Below, in pieces: positions 19,017-29,475 of a stretch of DNA of 64,000 nt. The stretch covers positions 3,388,001 to 3,452,000 of the forward strand of contig NZ_JACFXW010000001.1 of the NCBI RefSeq assembly GCF_014158035.1. Reading direction: 5' to 3'. Positions within the stretch are counted from its first letter, which is position 1. Each line of letters begins with the position of its first letter. The notes beneath the pieces were generated by a model. The model was not told where the DNA came from. It was given only the letters and a program-made list of their open reading frames with translations, and made no database searches. The DNA comes from Rhizobium sp. G21 (GTDB lineage Bacteria; Pseudomonadota; Alphaproteobacteria; Rhizobiales; Rhizobiaceae). A program made the position numbers and the translations under genes.

Positions 19017-19487
19017 CTATGGGTGTTTCGCCAACCATTCCTCGAGAGCGGTGATGAGGGCGTCTTTCAGCTGAGAATCACGAGACAGAGAGAGACCAAG
19101 CGATGGGTTCAGCCTGCTAAAGCCGAGTTCCTCCATAACGTCACCCATAGACAGTCTACGCCCGTGCATGATTGATTTGATCTGTAGTTTGGCTGCAGAC
19201 GTGAGGCGGCGGTCAATCGCGACCGGCGTTGCTCCGGAAGGAGATGCCGCTGCAAATGAGGCACCAATCTCGCGAAGGAATTCAGCCTGTTCCGCCGCGC
19301 TCGCACGAGCCCAGGCGCTCCTCAGCGCCCGGAGCGCGGCAGGAGCGGACTTCCGAATGCCAGCGGCGACGCATGCGGCTCGGACAGTTCTATATCGCCG
19401 GGCGAGGTAGTCGTCATAGATAGCAGGGAATTCGTCCTCTAACCGTTTGAGATAATAATCATTGTCTCGCTTCTGCGGTTTGGCCAT
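19017..19487 (-). CDS. Hypothetical island protein, possibly phage-derived
   Basis: The 156-residue protein begins MAKPQKRDNDYYLKRLEDEF and has YRTVRAACVAAGIRKSAPAALRALR, a segment with the look of a helix-turn-helix in small phage or island proteins. The C-terminal half (LQIKSIMHGRRLSMGDVMEELGFS) is also helical. No catalytic motif is seen. It could bind DNA, but this is inference from the pattern only. Confidence 0.6.
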   Translation of the reverse strand: MAKPQKRDNDYYLKRLEDEFPAIYDDYLARRYRTVRAACVAAGIRKSAPAALRALRSAWARASAAEQAEFLREIGASFAAASPSGATPVAIDRRLTSAAKLQIKSIMHGRRLSMGDVMEELGFSRLNPSLGLSLSRDSQLKDALITALEEWLAKHP

Positions 19488-19619
19488 GGATACTCTCTAA
19501 ATCTATTCAAATTCGCTCATAGCGACTCGCTGGCGCGCTTTCCAGCTCAGCACGAAGCTGCGCGCACCCAGATGCTGGTGCTCGCCAGCGAGCTTTGATG
19601 AGTCAAATCGACCGATCCG

Positions 19620-20387
19620 TTAGGCGCTATTCAGTGAAACAATGTTCACCTCCAGCGCCCGCTTCGCCCAGTCGCCCCAGGTCTCGATCGGCGGCAGCCA
19701 GATCCAGCCGCCGATCTCATCTCCGACTGTCGTCGCCTTTCCCGAGGCGGCGCACGCGGCAGTGAGAAGGCAAATGAGCGCGGCGCGGCGCTCGTGGTCT
19801 CGCTCAGCGTCAATCCGGTCGAGCAGTCTTTGATTTCTCCATCCGATCGCCTCAAGAATTCTGGACATCCTCTTGCTCGCGACAACTTGATCATACAGCT
19901 GGTCGAATTTCTTGCCGCGCGCTACGCGCATCAATCCGAAGTCATCGGCATCCAGCATTACGCCCAAGAAGGCGTTGGGAAACGCCTCGACGATTGCAAC
20001 GTCCGCGACGATGGCGTTCGCAAAACTGGGAAGCATACCGAGATGCTTGAACTGTCGGGCCGTCTCAGCTGCAGCCTGTCTCAGTTGAAAGCCGCTCCCG
20101 GAGTGACTGGCGCCTGGCTTGCAGCGCTTCTGGAACAGGCCTCTGGAGAGAAGCTGCTCGCAGCGACGAACGACTTTCGCCGGTGCGCTGGGACCGATGA
20201 GCGGGCCATCGATCGCGATCACATTGAATAGGGCGCCAGATGGCGCCGCGAGCTTTCGGCGCTCCCAATCTGTAAAGGTGCGCGCAGCGTCGATCTCACC
20301 GGCGACACTCCAGGCAATGCCCGTCGTGGGGCGCGTCGCTGAGAAGCCGACGTCGATGCCGAGAAGATTGATCTCATCGAAATTCAA
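19620..20387 (-). CDS. DUF429-like predicted RNase H-fold nuclease
   Basis: The 255-residue protein has NLLGIDVGFSATRPTTGIAW at the N-terminus (first strand with Asp), VIAIDGPLIGPSA (second Asp), RRCEQLLSRGLFQKRCKPGASHSG and VVEAFPN-like IVEAFPNAFLG (acidic residue). This series is typical of DUF429 proteins, predicted nucleases of the RNase H fold. It lies 3 bp after the hsdR stop on the same strand, so it may be the last gene of the restriction operon and may act with it. Confidence 0.7.
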   Translation of the reverse strand: MNFDEINLLGIDVGFSATRPTTGIAWSVAGEIDAARTFTDWERRKLAAPSGALFNVIAIDGPLIGPSAPAKVVRRCEQLLSRGLFQKRCKPGASHSGSGFQLRQAAAETARQFKHLGMLPSFANAIVADVAIVEAFPNAFLGVMLDADDFGLMRVARGKKFDQLYDQVVASKRMSRILEAIGWRNQRLLDRIDAERDHERRAALICLLTAACAASGKATTVGDEIGGWIWLPPIETWGDWAKRALEVNIVSLNSA

Positions 20388-20390
20388 ACG

Positions 20391-23300
20391 TCACCCTGCC
20401 GCGCTCGCATTCAGTCCCTTGATGACCTCGACCAATTTTTTGGCGCGCTCCAGCCCGATGACCTGCTGTGGGCCTTCCGGGGCCATATCGATGAAGGGAC
20501 TTTCATAGAGGAGTCCCGGATCCATCGTGCCCTTTTCCGTCAGGTGCTCGATGACCATGTCGACGAATTCGATCTGCTGGGCGGTCGCTGCGCCGTCCGC
20601 CAGGAATTCGCTGAAGGCCTCGGCGACGGCGTGACGGTCGAGCCCGACAAGCGAGCGGATGAAAGCGCCGAAGCCGTGGGCCAGCTCTATCGCCTTGTCG
20701 AGATGGGTCTGCTCGCCGACGCCGGCCTTCAGCAGCATCTGCTGCAGTTCTTCGATATCGGTCACTGTCAGCGGCTTGCCGTGGCGCAGCTTGGCGATGG
20801 CGATGTGGTCCTCGTGCTCTCGCAGAAAATGCCGAGCCTTCTTCTTGAAACGCGCGAAATCGACCTCGCCGACCTGCGGTAGATCCAGTTCGGTCGCTGC
20901 GCCGAGTTCGTCTTCGAAATTGGTGTAGACGATGGCTTTCCGGCCCTTTTCGATGTGATGCACGAGCCCGCGCAGCCGAAGACGCACCAATTCCAGCAGG
21001 GGCACGGTCACGCCTTCCCACCAGACATCCGAGAGCACGTCGAGGATCAGCGTATGCTGGGCGGCGATGGTCGGGATGGCGGTCTGCTCATCGAGAGCGG
21101 AGGCGATGTCGATCAACTGCCGTTTCAGCTTGTCGAAGCGTCGTGAACCCTTGAGCAGGGCGATCTCCAGGTTGAACATCAGGAGATCGAACCGCTTGGC
21201 CTCTTCCGGCTCCGTCTTCATGGCGTTGGGAAGCGGCGCGACATGGTCGATAAGTTCGTCGCGCATCTCGTCCGTCAGATCATCCCACGCCTGTGGCGAC
21301 TGATATTTCTCGACCAGCTTGCGCTTGCCGCGCACGACGAAATTGTCGAGATTCATGGTCGAGACATAGGTCTTGAGAAAGTCGAGCGCGCTGTCGCGGA
21401 TCTTCTCTTCCGCTGGCGCTGCCTCCGGCCCGGCGTCATAGCTGGCGTCAGGCTCGCGCAGGCCGCCGAGCGTGGCAGTTTCCGTCTTCTCGTCCAGGGC
21501 GCGGATGAGATCGAAGCGGGCGGCGAACAGGCGCTCGCTGAGCGACCGGGCGTTCGCGCCGTCATCCGGCTTCGGGTTCTGACGGAAATATTCCAGATTC
21601 TGGCAATAATCGAAGACGCGGAAGAATTCCTTGTCCTCGCCGGGGCCGAAGAGATCAGGGCAAAGCCGCGTGCCGCGCCCGATGATCTGCCAGAATTTTG
21701 TCTTGGAGCGGATGAGCTTGAACAGAACGAGGTTCACCACCTCCGGCACGTCGATGCCGGTGTCGAGCATATCGACGGAGATGGCGATATGCGGCGCGCC
21801 GTCCTTTTTCGAGAAGTCATCGATCAGCGTTTGCGCATACTCGGTCTTGAAGGTGATGACGCGGGCGAAATGTCCGGCCAGATGCGGATAGGACAGATTG
21901 AAGCGCTTTTCGATGAAGTCGGCATGATCCTGGTTCTTGGCGAATATGATCGTCTTGCCGAGCCGGTCACCGCCTGCGGCCTTCACGCCGTCGGTCATCA
22001 CATGCGCCAGAACCTTGTCGACCGTATCCTCGTTGAATAGCCATTTGTTGACGGCCTGGGCATCGACGCTGTCGGGCGGATCGCCATCCTCCTCGTCCCA
22101 TTCCAGCATGTCCCACTGTTCTTTTTCCGCCTCCGACAACTCGTCATAGCGAATGCCGTCGCGGACGAATTTGAGCGGCACGGAGACAGCCAGGGGCGGC
22201 ACGAGCCATTCATCGGCAATGGCCTGATCCAGCGAATAGGCGTCGGTCGGCACGCCCTCTTCGAGATCGAACAGGCCATAGGTGTTGCGGTCGATCTCTT
22301 CGCGCGGCGTGGCGGTCAATCCCACCAGCAGGCTGTCGAAATAGTCGAAGATCGCGCCATAGCGCTGATAGACGGAGCGATGCGCCTCATCGATGATCAC
22401 CAGATCGAAATGGCCCGGCCCGAAGCGCGCCGCCCCGCCTTTGCGCTCGTCGATCAGGTTCATCATGGTCGGATAGGTGGAAAGGAAAACGCGGCCTTCG
22501 CCTGTTTTCTCCGTCACCAGATTGACCGGCGACGAATCCGGCAGATGAGCCTTGAAGGCCTTGACCGCCTGGTTCACCAGCGCCACGCGGTCGGCCAGGA
22601 ACAGAACCCGTTTCACCCAGCCTGCCCGCATCAGCATGTCGACAAGCGCGATCACCGTGCGCGTCTTGCCGGAGCCGGTCGCCATGACCAGCAGCGCCTT
22701 GCGCTGCCGGTGCGTGTCGAAACTCTCCTTCACCCGCGCAATCGCCCGCTCCTGATAAGGGCGATCGGCGATCTTGCGATTGACGGCGATGGACGTCATC
22801 GGCTTGCGGCTGGCGCGCCGCTGGATCAGCAGTTGCAGCTCGTCCTTTTGTGAAAACCCGAAACCTGGCGCGGCGGATAGCTCAGATCATCCCACAGCCA
22901 ATGCTCATAGCCGTTGGAATAGAAGATCACCGGGCGCTGGCCGAATTGCCGCTCCAGGCAATCGGCATAGAGCTTGGCCTGCTGCTGGCCTTCACGCGCG
23001 TCGCGCCGGGTGCGCTTGGCCTCCACCAGCGCCAGGGGCTTGCCGTCATCGCCCCAGAGCACATAATCGACAAAGCCCTGTCCCTGATTGTTGGGCATGC
23101 CGGAGACGGGGAATTCGCGATCCCGCGCATCGTTCAGCGCCCAGCCCGCTTCCTTCAGCAAGAGGTCGATGAAGGCGTCGCGGGTCTCGGCCTCGGAATA
23201 ATTGTGATGATCCGGCCGCTGTTCATTGTCGCGGCGAATGCGGTCGCGCTCGGCCCGCGCCGCCTGTAACTCGGCGTCAAGATCGCCCTTGTCGCGCAGC

Positions 23301-23809
23301 AGGTTGGCGAAGGCCTTGTCCCTGGCCTCCATCTCGGCTTTCAACCTCGTCAGCTCGGCAAAGGCGCGCTTGACGAGGTCGTCCTTACGCTGAAGCTGCG
23401 CGGTGTCAAAGGCCAGCCCATCCGGCGGCGGCGCCTTGGCATAGGTGCGGGCCAGCCAGAAGCAGAGATGAAACAGCTCGCGCACGGCGTCGCCGGCGTC
23501 TTTCGTCGAGGTCTCGCGCGTCTCGTGGACGGCGAGATTGCCGATGCGGATGATCAGCTTGGCCTTGGTGAAGATCGCCTGGCCGGCGCGGCGCATAAAG
23601 CTCGGCTCATGGATCAGCGCCGAAATCTTGTCGTCATAGGGAAAGGAAAGGCCGCTGTCGTTCCTGTAGGCCCATTGCACCGCCAGCTCCACCGAGCGCC
23701 GGGCGTAGAAGGCCGCCGTGCGTGGATCGCCGGCGACATAGCTTTCTGCCTTCTTCGCGCTTTCGAAGATTTCGGGAAATTCTGCGGCGAGGAAGGCGAA
23801 GTTGGACAT
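20391..23809 (-). CDS. hsdR: Type I restriction enzyme R subunit, frameshifted
   Basis: HsdR supplies the ATP-driven translocase and nuclease of a type I restriction system. The N-terminal frame has a DUF4145-like domain (begins MSNFAFLAAEFPEIFES), a coiled coil and the PD-(D/E)XK nuclease (GFVDYVLWGDDGKPLALVEAKR). The C-terminal frame has the SF2 helicase: MATGSGKTRT, VIIDEAHRSVYQRY and QIIGRGTRLCPD, then a long C-terminal domain. The frames join at about 22845-22850 if one A is restored in an A-run of the reading strand, and the length is one base short. If the shift is real, the nuclease is separated from the motor and restriction would be lost. Confidence 0.88.
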
Positions 23810-23987
23810 CCACTATTCTTCAACTGGACAGATCGGCCCAAATAGTTGCCACATTACGCTCAGGTTGCAATCAGTTTCTGCGCTACCGCTTGCGCCACTT
23901 ACGCCATTTTGGTAATTTAACACTCTGAGCTTCTGGAAACGGTCACTGCGCATCGACGCACACCCCGGGAAGACGAGAAGATATGGG

Positions 23988-24017
23988 GCGGATCGGGACA
24001 CCGGTCCGCTTTTTTTT
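23988..24017 (+). terminator. Strong plus-strand terminator between hsdS and hsdR
   Basis: A 9-bp GC-rich stem (23988-23996 with 24001-24009, one U-G pair), a GACA loop and eight Ts on the plus strand. All surrounding genes are on the minus strand, so no gene is visible that would use it. Confidence 0.75.
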
Positions 24018-24035
24018 CGTTTCAGGTGCTCCCTC

Positions 24036-24080
24036 AAGAATCTCGGGAAATTTGGCGGCGAGGAAAGCGAATTTGGACAT
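24036..24080 (-). pseudogene. Fossil 5' end of a second hsdR
   Basis: Eight bases after the hsdS stop an ATG begins MSKFAFLAAKFPEIL, which matches the start of the present hsdR (MSNFAFLAAEFPEIF) in 12 of 15 residues and in most bases. The similarity then ends. The real hsdR begins 270 bp further on. This looks like the original start of an hsdR gene whose body was replaced or displaced. Confidence 0.7.
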
Positions 24081-24088
24081 AGGCGGCC

Positions 24089-25278
24089 TCAGAGCTGTCC
24101 GGCGAAAGCGCGATGTTGGAGGGAGTAAAAAAGCACTTTGCTACCATTCAGCAAGCGTGCGGTAAGCTGTTTGTTCATTTCTATTGCCCTTATTGCGACA
24201 GAAAAAGCTTGCTGCATTTTAAGAGGTGCTACCGGTAGTTTGAGCTCCCTTAGCCGGCCCATACTTATGCGACCCCTCGTCTGACCAAGCACGAGAGCGT
24301 CGGCAATGCCTCTTGCTGAAGCTACATTGAGTAATGTGGCACAATATTCTGGGGTCGCAATTGATGGGTTGACCCTTAACTGAACACAGTCAGCTTTATT
24401 TATCGCCAAACCAAGCCAGTCAGGTTGAATACATGCCCGCAGGTTTGGATCACCAAGCGTGGCAATCAAAACGTCACCCGGTCGACATTCATGCCTTTCT
24501 AGATGCTGGAAATGTTGCGTGCTGATGTAGGCTGCGTCATCATTGATAAAGCAGCCTACGCCAATGTTCTGCAGACGTATGACTCGCACGCCATCATCCG
24601 TGTAGTGTTCAGATTTCAGGTTAGATCCGAACGGTCCATCTGAATATTTCTCAGAAAGTTCTTCGACGTTCAAAATCAAATATCCGTGCGGATTGCTAAC
24701 CGGATCCCCAAACATCTCCAGAAAGATCGACTGAGTGAGGCTGTCGAGCAGCGCGATGGCCTGGCGGCGCTTGGCGCGCAGCGTATCGGCCTTGTCCAGG
24801 ATCGCCGCAATCCGCTTCTGCTCATCGAGGGGTGGAAGGGGGATTTCGAAATCGCGCAATGAAGTGAGTGTAACTGTTTTTGGGCCACCCCACGCGCAAC
24901 CTTATCAGCCTGTCTCATGACAGCTGGTGTCTCCAGCATTTGGGCCAAGTAAGTTGAGTCGATCATGTCATGGCGAGGCTTCAGGTGCGCGACGTGTCTC
25001 TGAAAGATGAAGGTCTTGCCGCCTGGCACAACCGCAGAATTGCCGTAGGAACCGACAGCCGTATAGAGCACATCTCCGGCTTCAATCGGGCAGTTTTTGG
25101 TCAGTTTTTCATACTCTACAACCGAAACAAATTTGCTTGTTTCAAATGAGATGCGTCCATTACGAATGTTCGATACAAAAAGAAATGGTATGCCACTATC
25201 TGCCCAGTTGGGTGCTTGATGAGTCCCATCGGAAATTCTTGCACATACCTCCGCCAACCGGACCATCCTCACACTCAC
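24089..25278 (-). CDS. hsdS: Type I restriction specificity subunit, frameshifted
   Basis: HsdS recognises the split DNA target through two target-recognition domains. The first TRD begins MVRLAEVCARISDGTHQAPNW and ends with ARGVAQKQLHSL. In the other frame LRDFEIPLPPLDEQKRIAAILDKADTL is the conserved spacer helix. The second TRD runs YSDGPFGSNLKSEHYTDDGV to GRLRELKLPVAPLKMQQAF. The frames join at about 24865 with one missing base. The start overlaps the hsdM stop by 4 bp (ATGA). The second half is clearly richer in A/T than the neighbours, as is usual for shuffled TRDs. Confidence 0.88.
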
Positions 25279-26843
25279 AGCATCGCCTCCAGCTCTTTCA
25301 GCCCGGCGGCAATCTCATCCTCCAGCGCCAGCAGTTCGGCAATGATCTCCTTTGGCGGGCGGTGATCCGTGGCTTCGTGCACCACTTCCTTGTAGCGGTT
25401 GAGCGACAGGTCGTAATCGGCCGCCGCGATCTCTTCGCGGCTGACGGTGAAGCTCTGGCCGCTGCGCGGATTGTCGCGCTCCTGGCCGTCACGCTCCTTC
25501 CAGCGGGCCACGACATCTGGCAGATTGTTCCTGCCATGCTCTTCCACCGTGAGCGCCGCCTTGGGCGTAGGCCCGAATTTGTCCTCGCTCACCAGCATCT
25601 GGCGCTTGTCATCCAGACTCATGCCATCGGCCTGCACATCATAGAACCAGACGTGATCGGTGCCGCCGGAATTGGTCTTGGTGAAGAAGACGATGGCCGT
25701 GGAGACGCCGGCATAGGGCTTGAACACGCCGGACGGCAGTTTGACGATCGCGTCGAGCTTGTGGCTGTCCACCAGTATCTTGCGGATGGCCTTATGCGCC
25801 GTCGAGGAGCCGAACAAAACCCCATCCGGCACGATGACGGCGGCGCGGCCGCCCGGCTTCAACAGCTTCAAGAACAAGGCCATGAACAGAAGCTCTGTCT
25901 TCTTCGTCTTGACGATGGCGCGCAGATCGGTCGAGGCCGTTTCCTCATCCAGCGAGCCGGCAAAGGGCGGATTGGCGAGGATCAGCGAATATTTGTCGGC
26001 GTCATCCCTGTGCGAGGAGGCGAGCGAATCCCGATAGCGGATATCGGCGGCCTCGACGCCATGCAGCTGCATGTTCATCGAGCCAATGCGCAGCATGGTC
26101 TGGTCGAAATCATAGCCGTGGAACATACCGCTGTGGAAATGCTCGCGGCTCTCCTTGTCCTGAAACAGTTTCGGATGGTTGTCCCGCAGATATTCGCCGG
26201 CCGCGACCAGGAAGCCGCAGGTGACGCTGGCCGGATCGCAGATCACATCCTTCGGCGTCGGCGCCGTCAGTTCCACCATCAGCTTGATGATGTGGCGCGG
26301 GGTGCGGAACTGGCCGTTCTGCCCGGCGCTGGCGATCTTGCCCAGCATATATTCATAGAGATCGCCCTTGGTGTCGCGATCCTCGAGCGGGATGTCGGCC
26401 AGCATATCCACCACCTTGGCCAGCAGGCCGGGCGTGGGAATGGTAAAGCGCGCACCCTTCATATGCTCGGCGTGTGCCGTGCCCTTCTCGCCCATCTCGC
26501 GCAGGAAGGGGAAGACATTGTCCGAGACGATGAAGAACATGCGGGCCGGATCATCATTGCGGAAGCGCGACCAGCGCAGCATGGCATAGGTGATCTCTTC
26601 CTTCACCGCGCCGGTGTCTTCATCGCGCAGGGTGCGATAGACGCCTTCCGGGAAAATCACCCGCTCCATCGGGCGGCCGAGCATCGTGGCCTTGTTCTCT
26701 TCCCGCGTCTGAATGTCATCCAGGCCGCGCATGAAGAGCAGGTAAGTGATCTGCTCGATCACCTCCAGCGGATTGGCGATGCCGCCCGCCCAGAAGGCGT
26801 TCCAGACCTGATCGACCTTCGAGCGGATTTCACCTGTAAGCAT
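25275..26843 (-). CDS. hsdM: Type I restriction-modification methyltransferase M subunit
   Basis: HsdM is the N6-adenine methyltransferase and partner of HsdS. The 522-residue protein has the N-terminal helical domain (LTGEIRSKVDQVWNAFWAGG), the FRTPRHIIKLMVEL segment, motif I ICDPASVTCGFLVAAGEYL, motif IV LILANPPFAG and the C-terminal helical tail. Motif I normally reads DPASGTCGFL-like; here a Val (codon at 26223-26225) replaces the Gly that lines the SAM pocket. This may be a sequence error or may reduce activity. It is the first gene of hsdM-hsdS-hsdR. Confidence 0.93.
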   Translation of the reverse strand: MLTGEIRSKVDQVWNAFWAGGIANPLEVIEQITYLLFMRGLDDIQTREENKATMLGRPMERVIFPEGVYRTLRDEDTGAVKEEITYAMLRWSRFRNDDPARMFFIVSDNVFPFLREMGEKGTAHAEHMKGARFTIPTPGLLAKVVDMLADIPLEDRDTKGDLYEYMLGKIASAGQNGQFRTPRHIIKLMVELTAPTPKDVICDPASVTCGFLVAAGEYLRDNHPKLFQDKESREHFHSGMFHGYDFDQTMLRIGSMNMQLHGVEAADIRYRDSLASSHRDDADKYSLILANPPFAGSLDEETASTDLRAIVKTKKTELLFMALFLKLLKPGGRAAVIVPDGVLFGSSTAHKAIRKILVDSHKLDAIVKLPSGVFKPYAGVSTAIVFFTKTNSGGTDHVWFYDVQADGMSLDDKRQMLVSEDKFGPTPKAALTVEEHGRNNLPDVVARWKERDGQERDNPRSGQSFTVSREEIAAADYDLSLNRYKEVVHEATDHRPPKEIIAELLALEDEIAAGLKELEAML

Positions 26844-26955
26844 GCTGCTTCATTCCAATATTCATTCGAGTCGGTTTGACACTAAGCCATAGCGGCGTGT
26901 TACAGAAGTTGCATCATAAAGTTGAGTGGTGATGCTGTAGAAGGGGAGGAACGTC

Positions 26956-27889
26956 GTGGAACCGGTCGGTCGCGTCGTCAAGATCTTTATCACCGGGCAG
27001 GATCCGCGCAGTCTGCGACGGTGTGGAGCTCGACAACTGGACCGGCGTCGCCATCACCGGCCAGCCGGAGTTTTTTAAAAAGGCGCTGGAAGCGGAAGTT
27101 CTCAGCCGCTCATGTGTCTATCTGCTGATCCGCTCCAGCGCCGACGATGACCTGCCGGAAATCTATGTCGGCGAGAGCGATGACTTTTCACAACGCTATA
27201 CGAGCGGAAAATTCCCGATCGACTTCGACACGTTCCTGATCTTCACCAGCAAGGACGACAATCTCACACGCGCACATGTGAAGTGGCTGGAACGCGAATT
27301 GTGGATGATCCTCAAAGGCAACAGCGGCAAGGCGCTGGTCGCCAACAGCAACAAGCCGACAGGATCAAATCTCCCGCGCGCCGATATTGCGACGATGCGG
27401 ACCTATCTGGGAAATCTGATCTATGTCCTCGAGGCGCTGGGATATGATCTGTTCTCCGTGGAGGAGCGGACATCGGCGTCGCCGCAAGTGTCTCGCCTGG
27501 TTGATGAGCCCGTTACTGAAGCGGCCAGCCCCACGCTGAAGCTCTATTCGCCTTTGCCCAAGCGTCCTCAAGACAAGGCCTTTCTCACATTTGCCAACGG
27601 CTCATACACTCTGCTGCGAGGGTCGAAGATCAGTGCGAAGACGACCGAAACCTTGCCGGGAAACGTGAAGAGATTGCGAGAGCAGTCGATCGAAAATGGC
27701 GACTTGGTCAATCGCGGCGACTATATGGAACTGATGCGCGACATTCCGTTCTCAAAGCCCTCTCCGGCGTCCGCCCTGGTCAAGGGCCGCAGCTCTACAG
27801 GCTACATGGACTGGCTGAGAGAAGGGGACGGCCTTCAGCTCGGCGCCGTTCTGGGTCTAGCCACGCCAGCCCCGCCCAGCGAGGATTAG
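26956..27889 (+). CDS. GIY-YIG nuclease-domain protein with DUF4357, frameshifted near its start
   Basis: A GTG at 26956 follows GGGGAGGA at 5 nt and starts VEPVGRVVKIFITGQDP. The main frame continues with DGVELDNWTGVAITG, the GIY-YIG domain (CVYLLIRSS, PEIYVGESDDFSQRY, KWLERELWMILK) and a C-terminal DUF4357 region (FLTFANGSYTLLRG and KGRSSTGYMDWL). Joining the two needs removal of one base (or addition of two) at about 27005-27020. If there is no error, translation could begin at the GTG at 27023. Such proteins often lie beside restriction systems. It is divergent from hsdM and the last gene of the island. Confidence 0.78.
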
Positions 27890-28068
27890 GCGCAGCCGCG
27901 CCACACTGAGCCTCTACGGGTGCCGCCAGGCGCTCGGGGAGCGGCCTGAAGAAACCGCCGAAAACCCCGTTTTTCCATCTTGCCATCCTCAAAAATCGTC
28001 GCTATATCCGCGCCACGCTTCGCCCCTGAGCCCTCGACCAGCTCTCCACCCGGGCGAAAGCGGACTGC

Positions 28069-28160
<92 letters not shown>

Positions 28161-28331
28161 CGCCGCCGATTGCTTTGTATGGTACGATACTTCCACCGAT
28201 CACCGATCGGCATGCAAAACCGCCGATTTTACTCTACAGCCCGATAAATCTTGAAGGCCAGCGAACGGCAAAATTCAAACTCTGTAGGGAATCGACCAGT
28301 GCTGCCTCGTTTACGATGATGGGAATAAGAG

Positions 28332-29060
28332 GTGCCGAAATATTACAAGTTGATAACCGAGAGTACGAACCTCGCTCGACGATCGGGAGCGGGCGCCGTC
28401 ATTCCCGCAGGTTTCAGGGAGCTGAGTGCTTCTATAGTCTCGACATGCACATTCCTGCAGAGTATTATCCAGGAGATAATCTACGTCACGCACGGAGCTG
28501 AACTCCTTGCGGCGAAGCGCGCGTTGAAGGAATTTCCGAATCCCAAGGCGAGAATAGATTTTCTGTGTTCATTTCCATACAGCGAAGCTGATCCGGTCGT
28601 TTTATCCGTATTTGACTGTGCGAGACTTCTGTTCCGGGACCTATACGAACTCAGGAACATCCTGTCGCACGAGGTGTGGGCGTCTAGCGACGTTTATGAA
28701 GATGCCGTCATTTTCTCCGACTTGGATGCCGAAGCCAGGTTGTTGATGGTCTCTGGTCGGATCTGGCACGCGGAAAATGCGACACCCCAAGAGGTTTTCG
28801 ACGCCTCGGTTCGGTATATTCGGAGCGTGAAAATCGTAGTCAGTGCTGACCTCCACGCTGCGATGGGTGATGCCAATTTGTGTTCATGGATACTCATGCA
28901 TATATGCAATGTTCTCAAAGAGCAGGACGCTGCCAGAAAAGGCGAAGCGCGACGAATTTTCCTTCATTATAAGGGAACATCGCACCTCTTTGCAGACACC
29001 CCAATGGCTGCTGGAACCCTAAGTTTCAACGCTTCAAGGAGCAAAAGCATTGAGGGCTGA
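28332..29060 (+). CDS. Hypothetical protein right of the tRNA
   Basis: The 242-residue protein starts at a GTG (MPKYYKLITEST). It is largely helical: LSASIVSTCTFLQSIIQEIIYV and FDCARLLFRDLYELRNILSHEVWAS. The segment ELRNILSHEVW recalls the R-N-x-x-x-H pattern of HEPN-type or DUF4145-like domains, but I do not claim the family. Lower GC than the neighbours suggests acquired DNA. No partner gene is visible. Confidence 0.55.
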   Translation: MPKYYKLITESTNLARRSGAGAVIPAGFRELSASIVSTCTFLQSIIQEIIYVTHGAELLAAKRALKEFPNPKARIDFLCSFPYSEADPVVLSVFDCARLLFRDLYELRNILSHEVWASSDVYEDAVIFSDLDAEARLLMVSGRIWHAENATPQEVFDASVRYIRSVKIVVSADLHAAMGDANLCSWILMHICNVLKEQDAARKGEARRIFLHYKGTSHLFADTPMAAGTLSFNASRSKSIEG

Positions 29061-29148
29061 ACCGGGACGACAAGCGTCTTCTTCTCTCTCGGTTGTTCGT
29101 CAAGGAGCCTAGCGCTAGCAAGCAGCTTTCCGCCAATGTGCGCCAGGT

Positions 29149-29412
29149 GTTTGCGACTCTATTCAGGCCAGTCTGGCCGAGATATCAGGCCCGAAACCCG
29201 CTTTCCCGAGCGACGAACGCGACCAGACGCCAGCGGTGCTGCATCAGCTGATGGCCGCGGAAGGGTTTGTCGACGCCGAGACGATCGCCTCGGCCTTCAA
29301 GCAGGGCCGCAAAAGCCTGGCCCCGGTGCAGGCGGTGCTGGCCGCGCTCTACCGCATGGGTCTGGTCTCGACCTCCGACGGCAAGAGCTTCGCCTTCCGC
29401 CGGGCGGCGTGA
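29149..29412 (+). pseudogene. 3' remnant of a DNA-methyltransferase-like gene
   Basis: An open frame without a credible start ends TIASAFKQGRKSLAPVQAVL, ALYRMGLVSTSDGKSFAFRR. This resembles the C-terminal winged-helix-like tail I associate with class I SAM-dependent DNA methyltransferases of Rhizobiales restriction loci. No catalytic domain is present upstream. GC rises sharply at its left end, so the unknown gene at 28332 probably replaced the rest. The family is a moderate guess. Confidence 0.4.
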
Positions 29413-29428
29413 GGGGAGGGATGCGAAA

Positions 29429-29462
29429 ACGCCCCGCCATCGCTGACGGGGCGTCCTTTTTT
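29429..29462 (+). terminator. Terminator after the methyltransferase remnant
   Basis: Stem ACGCCCCG (29429-29436) with CGGGGCGT (29447-29454), a 10-nt loop and a CCTTTTTT tail. It separates the remnant from the convergent RTX gene and supports the remnant being the true end of a former gene. Confidence 0.8.
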
Positions 29463-29475
29463 GGGCGGGGGCGGC

